A stretch of 64,000 nucleotides of DNA from Enteroscipio rubneri (GCF_002899715.1 NZ_PPEK01000004.1:102989-166988); one strand, 5' to 3'. Positions 52,099 through 63,537 are shown, counted from the first letter of the stretch. The notes: generated by a model not told the origin, from the sequence alone. Program-made: numbers and translations.

Positions 52099-54477
52099 AT
52101 GGTTGCAATTCCCCAACTCGTGGTCGACCTGGCCCTTCTTATGGCGACCGCGGCAGTTACGACGATCATCTGCAAGCTCGTCAAGCAGCCGGTGCTGCTG
52201 GGCTACGTCGTTGCGGGTTTTCTGATCAGCCCCGCGATCGGTTGGATTCCCAATGTTGGGGACGCGGAAGATATCGCGGCTTGGTCGGAGATCGGCGTTA
52301 TCTTCCTCATGTTTGGGTTGGGGCTCGAATTCAGCATCGTGCGGCTGTCCACCATCGGCAAAGGCGCGTTTGTTGTGGCCGTCGTCGTGATGGGCTGCAT
52401 GATGATGACCGGCATGGCAGTGGGGGCGCTGCTCGGATGGTCGTCCTACACGAGCCTGTTCTTGGGCGGTATGATGTCCATATCCTCGACCATGATCGTA
52501 TCGAAGATATACGACGAACTCGGCCTGAAGGGCAAGCGGTTCGCCGAACTGGCGCTCGGGGCGCTCGTAACCGAGGATATCGTCGCCGTCTTCCTCTTGG
52601 TGGTGCTCTCCACCATCGCCGTCGGCACTGCCGAGAGTGGCGAAGTGGCGCGCGATATCGGGCAGATGGCGCTGTACCTTATAGTGTGGTTCGTGCTGGC
52701 CGTTCTCGTGGTGCCGAGTGCGCTCAGGCGGGTCGCACGGGCGCTCAGCGACGAGATCCTCATCACCGTGGCTGTCGCGCTGTGCCTGGTCATGGTGCTG
52801 GTGGCCGATGCTATCGGGTTTTCTGCGGCGCTCGGAGCGTTTCTTGCCGGCTCCATCTTGGCGGGAACCGCGCTCGCCCATAGAGTCGAGGTCCTGTTCA
52901 AGCCGGTCAAAGATTTGTTCGGAGCGGTTTTCTTCGTTTCGGTGGGCATGATGGTCTCGCCGTCCCAGATAGCGGAGAACGTCGCGCCCATCGCCGTCAT
53001 TGCGCTCGTGGTGCTCGTGGGCATGCCGCTGTTCAGTGGATTGGGCGCGCTATTGGGGGGCCAGTCGCTCAAGACCGCGGTCAAGTGCGGATTGAGCCTG
53101 TCGCAGGTGGGAGAGTTCTCCTTCATCATCGCGTCGCTTGGGGTATCGCTCGGGGTGATGGACGGCTTCCTGTATCCCGTCATCGTATCGGTATCGGTTG
53201 TCACGACGCTCACCACGCCTTTCTACATCAAACATTCCGAAGGAGTCTACCGGCTTCTCGTCAGGCTGCTGCCCCAGCCGCTGCTCGATCGACTGGAATA
53301 CCGTAAGCCGTCGTCGGACGACAGAGGAGCTTCGGGGAAGCGCGAGTACGCCAAGCGCTGGGCGCTGCGCATCGCGATGGTTGCGATCGCGGCGGTCGCT
53401 TCGGCCGAAGTGCTTTCCAAAGTTGTGAAGCCGCTGCTGAGGGGGTACGTGTCCGAACCCGCACTCGGTATCGCGCTTTCCGTGGCTGGCATTCTCGTGA
53501 CGGGGGCGTTCATGGCGAACCTGTTCTACGGGAGCCGAAAGGGCGAGCTCAGGCTGTTGTGGCTGGGCGCGCGGCGCGAGCAGGCGATGCTCGTGGCGCT
53601 CACGCTCGTGAGTGTCGCCGTGTCCAGCATGGCCCTCGTCTACATCGTCTACGTTTTGGAAGGCGTGCTCTCGTGGTGGCTGATCCTGCTGGCCTTCCTC
53701 CTGGCGACCGCTCTTGCCCGATCGCGCGCCGTTCACGCTGGGTTCCTGAGGATGGAATCCGCCTTCCTTGGCAATCTGAACCAAAGCGTCATGGACGAGC
53801 GCAGGGCGGAGCTCGATGACGAAGAGCATGTGAATTGGGTGGAACGGCAGCTCTACGTTGCGCAGGTGGCCGCGACGGGACGGAAGAGCGGGCGCGGGCT
53901 CATCCGCTCGGCTGACTATCTTTTCGGCATTGCCTTCAACCTCGACCTGATCGCCATCGAGCGGAACGGGCACCTGGTGGGCGAGGAGCTGGTGCCGCGC
54001 CTTTCCAAGGAAGAGCTGGGGCGTCGCATCAACGACCCGAACGATCCCCTGGGCATTCGCGAAGGCGACCTGCTCACATTTCTGGGGACGGAAGACGAGG
54101 TGGACTGGTATCTGCAGAAGCTGCTGAAGGACGACATGGTAGACGAGGACGAGGCGGAAAGCGTGACGCTGGAGCGCTACCTGGGCAGCGGTCGGGCTCC
54201 CCGGGAAACACGCTGCTTCTCGTTCGAACTGGGGCCGACCTCCGAGTTTCGCGGAAAGACCATCGCCATGATCGATTTCAAGGACGCTTACGGCAGCTTG
54301 GTGGTGGCGTTCGAGCACAGCGCCCGCATCGTCATGAAGCCGAGTAGGAACACCCTCCTATCTCAGGGCGACCGCGTCTGGGTGCTCGCGGATTGCGCTC
54401 TGGCCGAGTCCTTGCTGGAAAGCCTCGGCCAGAGCGATGAAGCCGCCCTGGCCACGAGTCGTGCCGTTGCGATCTGA
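52099..54477 (+). CDS. CPA2-family cation:proton antiporter with TrkA-C-like domains
   Basis: 792 residues from ATG 52099 (AAGGGAGGGC upstream). Residues 1-385 form the KefB/C-type transporter (about twelve helices; SEIGVIFLMFGLGLEFS, LGALVTEDIVAVFLL, SQVGEFSFIIASLG). Three further helices lie in about 435-560, which is unusual. The cytoplasmic rest carries two regulatory blocks, around residues 610-675 and a TrkA-C-like domain near 710-785 (GPTSEFRGKTIAMIDF). No Rossmann RCK-N domain is obvious. It would exchange K+ or Na+ for protons. Confidence 0.88.
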   Translation: MVAIPQLVVDLALLMATAAVTTIICKLVKQPVLLGYVVAGFLISPAIGWIPNVGDAEDIAAWSEIGVIFLMFGLGLEFSIVRLSTIGKGAFVVAVVVMGCMMMTGMAVGALLGWSSYTSLFLGGMMSISSTMIVSKIYDELGLKGKRFAELALGALVTEDIVAVFLLVVLSTIAVGTAESGEVARDIGQMALYLIVWFVLAVLVVPSALRRVARALSDEILITVAVALCLVMVLVADAIGFSAALGAFLAGSILAGTALAHRVEVLFKPVKDLFGAVFFVSVGMMVSPSQIAENVAPIAVIALVVLVGMPLFSGLGALLGGQSLKTAVKCGLSLSQVGEFSFIIASLGVSLGVMDGFLYPVIVSVSVVTTLTTPFYIKHSEGVYRLLVRLLPQPLLDRLEYRKPSSDDRGASGKREYAKRWALRIAMVAIAAVASAEVLSKVVKPLLRGYVSEPALGIALSVAGILVTGAFMANLFYGSRKGELRLLWLGARREQAMLVALTLVSVAVSSMALVYIVYVLEGVLSWWLILLAFLLATALARSRAVHAGFLRMESAFLGNLNQSVMDERRAELDDEEHVNWVERQLYVAQVAATGRKSGRGLIRSADYLFGIAFNLDLIAIERNGHLVGEELVPRLSKEELGRRINDPNDPLGIREGDLLTFLGTEDEVDWYLQKLLKDDMVDEDEAESVTLERYLGSGRAPRETRCFSFELGPTSEFRGKTIAMIDFKDAYGSLVVAFEHSARIVMKPSRNTLLSQGDRVWVLADCALAESLLESLGQSDEAALATSRAVAI

Positions 54478-54496
54478 AGGAAGGCGGTGGCCCCCG

Positions 54497-57400
54497 CTAT
54501 TCGCTGCGCAACGCCTCCACAGGATCCTTGCGGCTGGCGGCGCTCGAGGGGATGAGGCCGGCTAGGAACGTGAGCAGCACGCTGATGCCCACGAGGATTG
54601 CGGCGGCCTGCCACGGTAGTGAGGCCACGTCTGCCACGTCGAACAACGAATAGATGATGATGTTCGCAGGGATGCAGCAGAGCGCGGTCACGCCCACGCC
54701 GATCAGTCCGGCGGTGAAGCCCACGATGATGGTCTCGGCGTTGAACACCCGGCCGATATCGCCCTTGCTCGCGCCGATGGAGCGCAGGATGCCGATCTCC
54801 TTCTTGCGCTCGAGCACGCTGATGTAGGTGATGACGCCGATCATGATGGACGACACCACGAGCGAGATGGCCACGAACGCCACCAGCACGTAGCTGATCA
54901 TGTTCACGATGTCGGTGACCGAGGACATGAGCGTGCCCACGAAGTCGGTATAGGTGATGACCTTGTCTTCCTGGCCGTCGGCCGTCATGCGATCGTTGTA
55001 GCCGTCGAGGATGCCGATGACCTTTTCCTTGCTCTCGAAGTCGATGGGGTAGATGTCGATGCCGCCCGGCTTGTTGGGGTCGGCGTAGCCCAACTTCTTC
55101 AGGTTGTTGTCGTAGGAGGCCTCCTCGGTGTTCATGAGCGACATCATCAGCTCGCCGAGGTCCTCCTCGGTCATGTTCATCTGGAAGGCGTCTTTGAACT
55201 TGTCGGGATCGATGCTCATGGCCGACGCCATGTTGTTCGCCATCTGGTTCATCGATTGCTGCAGCGCAGTGGTCACCTGCGATTGCAGCTCGCTTGCCAT
55301 GGCGGTCATATAGGTGGTCATGGTGGTTTGCACGTAGCCTTGCAGGGCGGTGGCGAGTTGGGCCTTAAGGGCGTCCTGGTCGACCATGCCCTGTACGCCG
55401 GCCATAATCTGCCCCTGCACGGCAGGTTGGTTCAGCCATTCCTGTGCGGAAAGCGGTTTGGCATCGGGGTCATAGGCAGGATTGGGGATGACGGGGCTCG
55501 ATGCGGGGTCGCTTGCATCGTAGTCGGGGTTGGGGATGGTGGGGGTGTTGGCGGCGTAGAACTGCTGCAGATAGGCTGCATAGCCTTCCATCAGGTTGGA
55601 CATAAGCGCGCTCACCTGATTGACCGGCAGGTCGATGTTGAGCGATCCGGCGATCTCGTCCATGTTCGGCTCGGGGGCGGCGGGCATGTTCTGCAGGCTG
55701 CCCTGCAGGTTCAGGGCGTTGGACATGTCCACGGACAGCTTGCTCTGGTCGATGGTGAACGCCGCTTGGATGGCATCGCCGTCGATGGTGAACAAGGAGT
55801 CCATGTTGAAATCGCTGCCCTCCTCGTCCTCCTCGTCGAAGGACTTGCCCGTGAACACGTTCGTGTCCGGGTGCGCCAGCTGGTCCTTCACGATGGCGCT
55901 GTTCGCGGCCTGGTCGATGACGTAGTCGGTAAGGGATGAGGGGTAGTTGATGCCCGAGCTCAGCATGGTCGCGGCGGCGTCTTCGCGTGGCTGCACCACG
56001 CCCACCACATGCACGTCCTCGCCGTGCTCGACCAGATTGCGCATGTAGTCGGTATCGTCGGTCTTGTCTTTCCACACGTTGAACTCGTCGTCGTGGACGT
56101 AGTAGTCGGCGGCGTTGACCAGCTTGAACGAGACGCCCAGGATATCTTCGTACGAGGGATCCTCCATGTCGGTGGGCGCGGTCACCTCTTCTTCGGCCGC
56201 GAACTTCTTCACCATGTCGTCGAGCTCGGCCGAGTCGCGCAGGCCCAGCGTGTACAGCATGAAGTCGCTGATGCCGCCGTTGCCGGTGAGCACGAGCACC
56301 ACCTCGTTATGGCTTTGGGGCCAGCGTCCGGCCTTCACGTCGTATTGGTTCTGATACAGGTTCGGGTCGCTCGGCATCTCGTAGAACGTGTCGGTGCTCA
56401 TCGACATGGACATGAGGCTGTTCGAGCTGGTGGAGGAGCCCAGTCCCAGCGCGGAGAACGATGTATCGGGATTGACCTGGCGCAGCTTCTCGGTGTTCGA
56501 GCTGAAGATCTGCGGCGCCACGTTGTACGTGTACTCGATGGCGTTCGTGTACTGGTCGATGTTGCTCTCCCCGCTGTCGAGATACTTCTTGAGCGAGGCC
56601 AGGTCGTTTGAGCCGATGCTCGACACCATGTTCGACACCATCTCCACGACGTGCACGGAGTCTTCGCCTTGGTCCTCGGCGCCGTTGTCGCCGGCGGCCT
56701 CCGCTCCTTCGCCCGCCGCGCCGAACATCATGGACGTCATGTCGAAGCCGGTGCTCTGGATTTGCAGGGGGTACTCCGAAAGCGTTTCCTCTTCGACCGA
56801 CTTGATGTAGTTGTTCACGCCGTTGGCCAGCGCCAGGATGGATGCGATGCCGATGATGCCGATGGAGCCTGCGAACGCCGTCATGAGCGTGCGGCCCTTC
56901 TTCGTCATGAGGTTCTTGAACGAAAGCGCGAGCGCCGTGAAAAACGACATCTTCGTACGGCGCGCGGGCTTCTCGCTCTCGTGCATGTCCTCGGCGGTGG
57001 GCTCGAAGGGGTCGGTGTCGGAGCGGATGACGCCATCGGACAGGTTAACGATGCGCGTGGCGTACTGCTCCGCGAGCTCGGGGTTGTGCGTGACCATGAT
57101 GACGAGGCGGTCGTTCGCGATCTCGGTGAGCAGGTCCATGATCTGGACGCTCGTCTTGGAGTCGAGGGCGCCGGTGGGCTCGTCGGCCAGCAGGATCTCG
57201 GGGTCGTTGATAAGGGCGCGCGCGATGGCCACGCGCTGCATCTGGCCGCCGGACAGCTGGCTGGGCTTCTTGTTGATGTGGTCGCCCAGGCCCACCTGCT
57301 GCAACGCGGCCACGGCGCGGTCGTGCCGCTCGGCGCGCGACACGCCCGACAGCGTGAGCGCCAGCTCCACGTTGGACAGCACCGTCTGGTGGGGGATGAG

Positions 57401-57679
57401 GTTGTAGCTTTGGAACACGAAGCCGATGCGGTTGTTGCGGTAGGCGTCCCAGTCGCGGTCTTTGTACTCGTCGGTGGAGATGCCGTCGATGATGAGGTTG
57501 CCCGAATCGTAGTGGTCGAGGCCGCCCACGATGTTGAGCAGCGTCGTCTTGCCTGAGCCGGAGGGGCCGAGTATCGCCACGAACTCGTTATCGCGAAACG
57601 ACACCGACACATTGTCGAGCGCAGTCTGCGTGAAGTCGGCCGTCGTGTACGATTTGCATATGCGGTTGAGCTGGAGCAT
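54497..57679 (-). CDS. Fused ABC transporter, MacB/FtsX type, with a very large external domain
   Basis: 1060 residues. The ATPase domain (1-225) is complete: Walker [18 protein letters not shown] signature, Walker [14 protein letters not shown] and switch MVTHNPE. After one helix (about 258-280) comes an external region of roughly 580 residues with repeated M/Q/A-rich helices (around residues 660-830), then three helices of the FtsX permease (about 905-1050, [27 protein letters not shown]). This is the MacB/LolCDE mechanotransmission group; typical members are about 650 residues with a 200-residue external domain. No adaptor or outer-membrane gene is nearby. Role: probable export or envelope remodelling. 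Confidence 0.92.
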   Translation of the reverse strand: MLQLNRICKSYTTADFTQTALDNVSVSFRDNEFVAILGPSGSGKTTLLNIVGGLDHYDSGNLIIDGISTDEYKDRDWDAYRNNRIGFVFQSYNLIPHQTVLSNVELALTLSGVSRAERHDRAVAALQQVGLGDHINKKPSQLSGGQMQRVAIARALINDPEILLADEPTGALDSKTSVQIMDLLTEIANDRLVIMVTHNPELAEQYATRIVNLSDGVIRSDTDPFEPTAEDMHESEKPARRTKMSFFTALALSFKNLMTKKGRTLMTAFAGSIGIIGIASILALANGVNNYIKSVEEETLSEYPLQIQSTGFDMTSMMFGAAGEGAEAAGDNGAEDQGEDSVHVVEMVSNMVSSIGSNDLASLKKYLDSGESNIDQYTNAIEYTYNVAPQIFSSNTEKLRQVNPDTSFSALGLGSSTSSNSLMSMSMSTDTFYEMPSDPNLYQNQYDVKAGRWPQSHNEVVLVLTGNGGISDFMLYTLGLRDSAELDDMVKKFAAEEEVTAPTDMEDPSYEDILGVSFKLVNAADYYVHDDEFNVWKDKTDDTDYMRNLVEHGEDVHVVGVVQPREDAAATMLSSGINYPSSLTDYVIDQAANSAIVKDQLAHPDTNVFTGKSFDEEDEEGSDFNMDSLFTIDGDAIQAAFTIDQSKLSVDMSNALNLQGSLQNMPAAPEPNMDEIAGSLNIDLPVNQVSALMSNLMEGYAAYLQQFYAANTPTIPNPDYDASDPASSPVIPNPAYDPDAKPLSAQEWLNQPAVQGQIMAGVQGMVDQDALKAQLATALQGYVQTTMTTYMTAMASELQSQVTTALQQSMNQMANNMASAMSIDPDKFKDAFQMNMTEEDLGELMMSLMNTEEASYDNNLKKLGYADPNKPGGIDIYPIDFESKEKVIGILDGYNDRMTADGQEDKVITYTDFVGTLMSSVTDIVNMISYVLVAFVAISLVVSSIMIGVITYISVLERKKEIGILRSIGASKGDIGRVFNAETIIVGFTAGLIGVGVTALCCIPANIIIYSLFDVADVASLPWQAAAILVGISVLLTFLAGLIPSSAASRKDPVEALRSE

Positions 57680-58060
57680 GCGTGTCCTATGCCTTTCGCT
57701 GGCACGATCGCTTGACTATCAAGCGTCGCCCGGTCGTTTTCTCGCTGTCAATAGTAGGCATTGTCTGGCGAAACAGGCCTTAGCCGCGCGTTTTCTACAC
57801 AGGAAACCCGAATGCGGAACGGCGGCCGCCTCGTCGCCAACGCAGTCTGCGATGCTAAGATGGCCAAACGCGAGATCGGCATCGAATCCTTTGGCGTCAA
57901 GCGAGGAGAAGGCCTTTCGCCTCCTCCTCGTCACGACTGCGCTGCGGCGCGGTGGAAAAACGTCTCAATGGCTGGCGTGCTCGAGCTGGTTGTGGATAAT
58001 GGAATTCGACCTGCGCAGCGGACGACGGCCGAGAGCCGCTGGAACGAAAGGAACGAGCAT
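57680..58060. other. Divergent gene-free interval
   Basis: Between the minus-strand ABC gene and the plus-strand aminopeptidase. It holds no protein-like frame. A TTGACA (minus strand, near 57750) has no partner -10 at normal spacing. A GGAGAAGGCCTTTCGCCTCC-type hairpin is present near 57905-57930. Confidence 0.35.
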
Positions 58061-59464
58061 ATGGAACGCGACGTGGCATGGAAGAAGTACGACGAGGCCG
58101 ACCTCGAGGCGCTCGAACAGCTGGCTGCCGAGTACATCGATTTCATTTCAGACAACAAGACGGAGCGCGCATGCGCCGCAGCGGTCGTCGCGCAGGCCGA
58201 GGAGCGCGGCTACCGCCCGCTCGACGAGGCGGTCCGCGATGGGCGCGCACTCGCGACAGGCGACAAGGTGTGGGCGCTCGCCCATGGCAAGGCGCTCATG
58301 CTCGCGCACATCGGGCAGAAGCCGCTCGCGGAGGGCCTGAACATTCTCGGCGCGCACATCGACTCGCCGCGCCTTGACCTCAAGCAGAATCCGCTTGCAG
58401 AGGCCAACGGCCTCGCGTTTCTGGACACGCACTACTACGGCGGCATCAAGCCGTATCAGTGGGTCGCGCTGCCACTTGCACTGCACGGCGTGGTGGTCAA
58501 GACCGACGGCACCGTGGTCGAGGTGAACGTGGGCGACGACGAAGGCGATCCCGTGTTCTGCGTAACCGATCTTCTGATCCATTTGGCGAGCAAGCAGATG
58601 GGCAAGAAGGCGAGCGAGGCCGTGGAGGGCGAGGATCTGGATATCCTCGTGGGCAACCGGCCGCTCGTCGCCGCGGGCAGCGATGATGGCGATGCCGAGA
58701 AAGAGCCGGTGAAGGCGTTCGTGCTGAAGCTGTTGGCGGAGAAGTACGACATGACGGAGGAGGACTTCCTGTCGGCCGAGATCGAGGCCGTGCCGGCTGG
58801 GCGCGCTCGCGATCTGGGCTTCGACCGGAGCATGGTGATCGGCTACGGGCAGGACGACCGCGTGTGCGCCTACACCTCGCTCGCGGCGCAGCTTGCGCTC
58901 GACGATGCGCCGGAGAAGACGGCGGTGTGCGTGCTTGTGGATAAAGAGGAGATCGGCAGCGTGGGTGCCACGGGCATGGCGTCCCAGTTCTTCGAGAACA
59001 CGATGGCGGAGATTATGGAGCTGGTGGGCGAGGGCGGCCCGTTGCTGCTGCGCCGTGCGCTAGCCGCTTCGAGCATGCTGTCTTCCGACGTATCCGCCGG
59101 CTTTGACCCCGCGTACGCGAGCGTGTTCGAGACGAAGAACAGCGCATTTTTGGGCCATGGCCTCGTGTTCAACAAATATACGGGCTCGCGCGGCAAAAGC
59201 GGAAGCAACGATGCTTCCGCCGAGTACGTCGCGCGCATTCGCCGCATCATGGACGATGCCGGCGTGTCGTTCCAAACCGCCGAGCTCGGCCGCGTCGACG
59301 CGGGCGGCGGCGGGACTATCGCCTATATTCCCGCGAAGTACGGCATGAACGTCATCGACTCTGGCGTGGCGGTGCTCTCGATGCACGCTCCCTGGGAAGT
59401 CACCAGCAAAGCCGATATCTACGAGGCGTTCAAAGGTTATGAGGCATTTTTGAAGAACGCATAA
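58061..59464 (+). CDS. M18-family aminopeptidase
   Basis: 467 residues from ATG 58061 (GAAAGGA upstream); the longer frame to 57761 is not protein-like before this point. Metal and catalytic motifs: GAHIDSPRLDLKQ, DKEEIGSVGATGM, SSDVSAGFDP, GRVDAGGGGTIA and the C-terminal VLSMHAPWEVTSKADIYEA. M18 enzymes are large cytoplasmic zinc aminopeptidases that prefer acidic or hydrophobic N-terminal residues. It is followed by a methyltransferase gene 133 bases later. Confidence 0.94.
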   Translation: MERDVAWKKYDEADLEALEQLAAEYIDFISDNKTERACAAAVVAQAEERGYRPLDEAVRDGRALATGDKVWALAHGKALMLAHIGQKPLAEGLNILGAHIDSPRLDLKQNPLAEANGLAFLDTHYYGGIKPYQWVALPLALHGVVVKTDGTVVEVNVGDDEGDPVFCVTDLLIHLASKQMGKKASEAVEGEDLDILVGNRPLVAAGSDDGDAEKEPVKAFVLKLLAEKYDMTEEDFLSAEIEAVPAGRARDLGFDRSMVIGYGQDDRVCAYTSLAAQLALDDAPEKTAVCVLVDKEEIGSVGATGMASQFFENTMAEIMELVGEGGPLLLRRALAASSMLSSDVSAGFDPAYASVFETKNSAFLGHGLVFNKYTGSRGKSGSNDASAEYVARIRRIMDDAGVSFQTAELGRVDAGGGGTIAYIPAKYGMNVIDSGVAVLSMHAPWEVTSKADIYEAFKGYEAFLKNA

Positions 59465-59597
59465 CGCGAAACGCCGGAGTGCGGCACGGGTTTGCCGTGC
59501 GGTCGGTCATCTGGGCGTTTGGCGGAACAGGACTCGCCGAGGACGCCGGCTTGCGCGCTTGTTTCGATCGAAGCGCGCCAGGAAGGGAGGCATGCGG

Positions 59598-60275
59598 ATG
59601 GATGCCGAGAGGGATTGCTACTACGAAGCCATGCCGCGCGAGGGGCATGTCGTCGGTCGCTGCGAGATGCTGCTGCCCGACCAGCTGGTTGGCAAGAGCG
59701 TGCTCGACCTGGGATGTCGCCGCGGCAAGGGGGCATGCAAGATCGCCGACCTCGTAGGGCCTGATGGGGCCGTGCTGGGCGTCGACCCGTCTGAGGCGTA
59801 TGTTGAAGCTGCTCGCGCCTACGTGGCGGAGCACCAGATGCGTCGGGCCCGTGTTGCGGGCGCGATCGACCCAACGTTCTGGCGTGCGCCGTTCGAGGAT
59901 TTGCGCCAAGCAGGTATCGAGGACGCATCGGTGGACCTCGTGTTCGTGAACAGCGTGCTCAATCTGGCGTGGGATCGTGAGGCGGCCCTGCGCGAGATCG
60001 CGCGCGTGCTCGCGCCTGGCGGGGCCCTCCATCATGCGGGCGTGTTCGCCGAGGAGCCGTTGCCGGCGGAGGAGGCCCGCGCGCTTGCCGCTGTCGGCAA
60101 CGCATTCGGCGCCGCCCCGTCCGCAGCGGAGTTCGAAGCCGACGCCCGCCGGGCCGGGTTTGCGCGCTGCGAGTTTGGCGCTGCGCTTGCTGCCGAGCCT
60201 GACGGCGACGATGCCGTGCCCGTCCTTGCCGGGCGCCGCTTCCGCGCGACCGTCGTGCGTGCATGGGTGCGCTAG
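59598..60275 (+). CDS. Class I SAM-dependent methyltransferase
   Basis: 225 residues from ATG 59598; an in-frame ATG at 59592 lies only one base from GGGAGG, so the second is preferred. SAM motif I reads VLDLGCRRGKGACKIADL, followed by GVDPSEAYVEAAR and the acidic DLVFVNSVLNLAWDREAALREIARVLAPGGALH. The order resembles ArsM/UbiE-like small-molecule methylases, but the cysteine trio of ArsM is not evident. Substrate unknown. Confidence 0.88.
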   Translation: MDAERDCYYEAMPREGHVVGRCEMLLPDQLVGKSVLDLGCRRGKGACKIADLVGPDGAVLGVDPSEAYVEAARAYVAEHQMRRARVAGAIDPTFWRAPFEDLRQAGIEDASVDLVFVNSVLNLAWDREAALREIARVLAPGGALHHAGVFAEEPLPAEEARALAAVGNAFGAAPSAAEFEADARRAGFARCEFGAALAAEPDGDDAVPVLAGRRFRATVVRAWVR

Positions 60276-60406
60276 ATCCTCTCTCTCGCAGACCTGGCGA
60301 GCCGGTGCCCTTTCCGCTACACTGCTCGCATTGCAAGCATGCGCCCGTCGGCCGCGGCCGATGGGTCGTCAGGCCCGGGGTAGGCGCTTTTCGACGGTAG
60401 GCGGAC

Positions 60407-61798
60407 ATGGCTCGAGAGAAATTTGGAACCCGGCTGGGGTTCATCCTGATCAGCGCCGGATGCGCTATTGGCCTTGGGAACGTTTGGCGCTTTCCCTACA
60501 TCACGGGGCAGTACGGCGGTGCGGCTTTTGTGCTCATGTACCTGCTGTTTCTCGTGGTGTTCGCGCTGCCTATTCTCGTGATGGAGTTCGCGGTGGGACG
60601 CGCCAGCCAGAAGGGGGTCGCGCGCAGCTTCGACGAGCTGGAGCCAGCGGGTACGAAATGGCATCGCTTCAAATGGGCTGCTTTGCCGGGAAACTACCTG
60701 CTCATGATGTTCTATACCACCGTGGCCGGATGGATGATCGCGTTTATGCTGTTCAGCGGTGCGGGCATGTTCGAAGGCCAGGATGCGGGCGGCGTCGAAG
60801 GCGTGTACACCTCGTTGCTGGCCGATCCGTGGCTCATGGTCGCGTTCATGCTGACTGTGGTGCTCATCGGCGTTCTTGTGACGCGCGCTGGACTGCGCAA
60901 CGGCGTGGAGCGCATCACCAAGGTGATGATGATCGCGCTGTTCGCCGTGCTCGCCGTGCTCGTAGTGCGCGCAGTCACGCTGCCGGGGGCCCAGGAGGGT
61001 CTCGCGTTCTACCTCATGCCCGACTTCGGGAAGCTGTTCGAAGGCGGCTGGGGCACGTTCGCCGATGCGGTGTTCGCGGCCATGGGGCAGGCGTTCTTCA
61101 CCGTGTCGGTCGGCGTGGGCTCCATGTCCATCTTCGGCAGCTATATCGACAAGCGCTACCGCCTCACCGGTGAGGCTCTGCGCATTGCAGGACTCGACAC
61201 ACTCGTGGCGTTCATGGCGGGTCTCATCATCTTCCCTGCGTGCTTCGCATTCGGCGTGGAGCCGGGCAGCGGGCCGGGACTCGTGTTCATCACGCTGCCG
61301 AGCGTGTTCTCGCAGATGCCGTTCGGGCAGGTGTGGGGGACGCTCTTTTTCCTGTTCATGAGCTTCGCAGCGCTCTCCACGGTCATCGCGGTGTTCGAGA
61401 ACATCATGAGCTTCAGCATGGATGAGTGGGGTTGGTCGCGGAATAAGGCGTGCCTGGTGAACGGTCTGGCTCTGGCGGCGCTCTCGCTTCCGTGCGTGCT
61501 GGGATTCAACGTGTGGGCGGGCGTGGAGGTGCCGGGCATCGGCAACATCCAGGCTATCGAGGACTTCCTCATGTCGAACAACGTACTGCCCTTGGGCGCG
61601 CTCGTGTTCCTGCTGTTCTGCACCTCGCGCCGCGGCTGGGGTTGGGATGCGTTTCTGCGCGAGGCCGACACGGGGGAGGGCGCGCGTTTCCCCCGGTGGG
61701 CTCGTGGCTACGTGCGCTTCGCGTTGCCGGTGCTTATCATCGTGGTGTTCGTTGCGGGCTACGTGCCCATCGTGCAGGTGTGGTTGGGGATGGGCTAG
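60407..61798 (+). CDS. Sodium-dependent transporter, NSS/SNF family
   Basis: 463 residues with about eleven to twelve helices. The first helix ILISAGCAIGLGNVWRFPYITGQYGGAAF contains the unwound Na+/substrate site of LeuT/MhsT-type symporters. Further marks are FFTVSVGVGSMSIFGSYI (helix 6 region) and a late helix pair. It probably imports an amino acid with sodium. ATG 60407 follows AGGCGG. Stands alone. Confidence 0.94.
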   Translation: MAREKFGTRLGFILISAGCAIGLGNVWRFPYITGQYGGAAFVLMYLLFLVVFALPILVMEFAVGRASQKGVARSFDELEPAGTKWHRFKWAALPGNYLLMMFYTTVAGWMIAFMLFSGAGMFEGQDAGGVEGVYTSLLADPWLMVAFMLTVVLIGVLVTRAGLRNGVERITKVMMIALFAVLAVLVVRAVTLPGAQEGLAFYLMPDFGKLFEGGWGTFADAVFAAMGQAFFTVSVGVGSMSIFGSYIDKRYRLTGEALRIAGLDTLVAFMAGLIIFPACFAFGVEPGSGPGLVFITLPSVFSQMPFGQVWGTLFFLFMSFAALSTVIAVFENIMSFSMDEWGWSRNKACLVNGLALAALSLPCVLGFNVWAGVEVPGIGNIQAIEDFLMSNNVLPLGALVFLLFCTSRRGWGWDAFLREADTGEGARFPRWARGYVRFALPVLIIVVFVAGYVPIVQVWLGMG

Positions 61799-61870
61799 CG
61801 CGCACGATCTGACAGTATGGAAAACGACAGTGAGGACGGCCGGAGTTTTCTCCATATTCCCTCGGATTCA

Positions 61871-61900
61871 TTCCGTGCGCGGGCGTCCCGTGGCTATAAT
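61871..61900 (+). promoter_or_regulatory. Promoter of guaB
   Basis: TTCCGT (61871-61876), an 18-base spacer and a consensus TATAAT (61895-61900), about 115 bases before the guaB start. The -35 is weak. No guanine riboswitch-like fold was recognised in 61901-62016. Confidence 0.5.
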
Positions 61901-62016
61901 AGCGGTAACAAGTGAGCAACGGGCGGTTGACGGGCGCGTTTTCTGGGTGGCGTCGACTGCACCGGACAGAACACATGCCGCGCATCGCGCCAAACCGCAG
62001 ATGGAGGAAGCAGCCC

Positions 62017-63537
62017 ATGGCCTACTATTTCGATGAGCCGTCCCGCACGTTCAACGAGTACCTGCTGGTTCCAGGCCACTCGTCGTCGGAGTGCGTCCCT
62101 GCCGACGTCAGTCTAAAGACGCCGCTCGTGAAGTTCAAGCGCGGCGAAGAGCCGGCTATCTCGCTGAACATACCGATGGTGTCGGCTATCATGCAGGCCG
62201 TGTCCGATGACGGCATGGCTATCGCGTTGGCGACGGAGGGGGGGCTTTCGTTCGTCTTTGGATCCCAGACCATCGAAAGCCAGGCCGCCATGGTCGCGCG
62301 CGTGAAGGATTACAAGGCCGGCTTTGTCACGAGCGATGCGAACCTTTCTCCCGAGATGTCACTGGCCGACGTGTTGGCGCTCAAGGAGGAGCACGGCCAT
62401 TCCACTATGCCCGTGACTGCGGACGGTTCGGCGCACGGTAGGCTGGTGGGCATCGTGACCGGTCGCGACTACCGTTTGTCGCGCATGTCGATGGACGAGA
62501 AGGTGTCCAGCTTCATGACGCCGCGCGAGAAGCTCATCGTCGCGCCTGCCGATACGTCGCTCAAAGAGGCCAACGATATTATCTGGGACAACAAGCTGAA
62601 CGCTCTGCCCATCGTCGATGACGAGGATCGGTTGCTGTACCTGGTGTTTCGCAAAGACTACGATTCCCACAAATCGAATCCCAACGAGATGCTCGACGCC
62701 CACAAGCGCTACATGGTGGGTGCGGGCATCAACACGCGCGACTACGCCGAGCGCGTGCCGGCGCTTGTCGAGGCCGGTGCCGATGCGCTGTGCATCGACA
62801 GCTCCGAGGGCTATTCCGACTGGCAGCGGCTCACGATTGAGTGGATCCGGGAGCACTACGGCGACTCCGTGAAGGTGGGCGCGGGCAACGTGGTCGACGC
62901 CGAGGGTTTCCGCTTTTTGGCGGATGCGGGCGCAGATTTTATCAAGATCGGCATTGGTGGCGGCTCCATCTGCATCACGCGCGAGCAAAAGGGCATTGGC
63001 CGCGGTCAGGCCACAGCGGTCATCGAAGTGGCCAAGGCGCGTGACGAGTACTTCGAAGAGACGGGGGTCTACATCCCCATCTGTTCCGACGGTGGCATCG
63101 TGTACGACCATCACGTCACGCTCGCGCTTGCCATGGGCGCCGACTTCGTCATGCTGGGCCGCTACTTCGCCCGCTTCGATGAGAGCCCCACGAACAAGGT
63201 GAACATCAACGGCTCCTATATGAAGGAGTACTGGGGCGAGGGAAGCGCGCGCGCCCGTAACTGGCAGCGTTACGACCTGGGCGGCGACAAGAAGGGCTTA
63301 TCGTTCGAAGAAGGCGTCGACAGCTACGTTCCCTATGCCGGCAGCCTGAAGGACAACGTCGACCTGACGCTGTCGAAGGTGAAGTCCACGATGTGCAACT
63401 GCGGTGCGCTAACCATTCCCGAGCTGCAGCAGAAGGCCAAGCTCACCGTGGTGTCATCCACGTCCATCGTCGAGGGCGGCGCTCACGACGTCGTGCTTAA
63501 GGACAAGACGCCCTATGTGAGCAACACCATCCACTAA
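62017..63537 (+). CDS. guaB: IMP dehydrogenase
   Basis: 506 residues from ATG 62017 (AGGAAG upstream); the frame is open to 61912 but without protein character. The catalytic loop reads [15 protein letters not shown] with nucleophile C319, and a CBS pair covers about residues 105-215. The nearby [17 protein letters not shown] and [11 protein letters not shown] segments place the flap. It oxidises IMP to XMP with NAD, the first committed step to GMP. It is a single gene followed by a good terminator. Confidence 0.96.
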   Translation: MAYYFDEPSRTFNEYLLVPGHSSSECVPADVSLKTPLVKFKRGEEPAISLNIPMVSAIMQAVSDDGMAIALATEGGLSFVFGSQTIESQAAMVARVKDYKAGFVTSDANLSPEMSLADVLALKEEHGHSTMPVTADGSAHGRLVGIVTGRDYRLSRMSMDEKVSSFMTPREKLIVAPADTSLKEANDIIWDNKLNALPIVDDEDRLLYLVFRKDYDSHKSNPNEMLDAHKRYMVGAGINTRDYAERVPALVEAGADALCIDSSEGYSDWQRLTIEWIREHYGDSVKVGAGNVVDAEGFRFLADAGADFIKIGIGGGSICITREQKGIGRGQATAVIEVAKARDEYFEETGVYIPICSDGGIVYDHHVTLALAMGADFVMLGRYFARFDESPTNKVNINGSYMKEYWGEGSARARNWQRYDLGGDKKGLSFEEGVDSYVPYAGSLKDNVDLTLSKVKSTMCNCGALTIPELQQKAKLTVVSSTSIVEGGAHDVVLKDKTPYVSNTIH

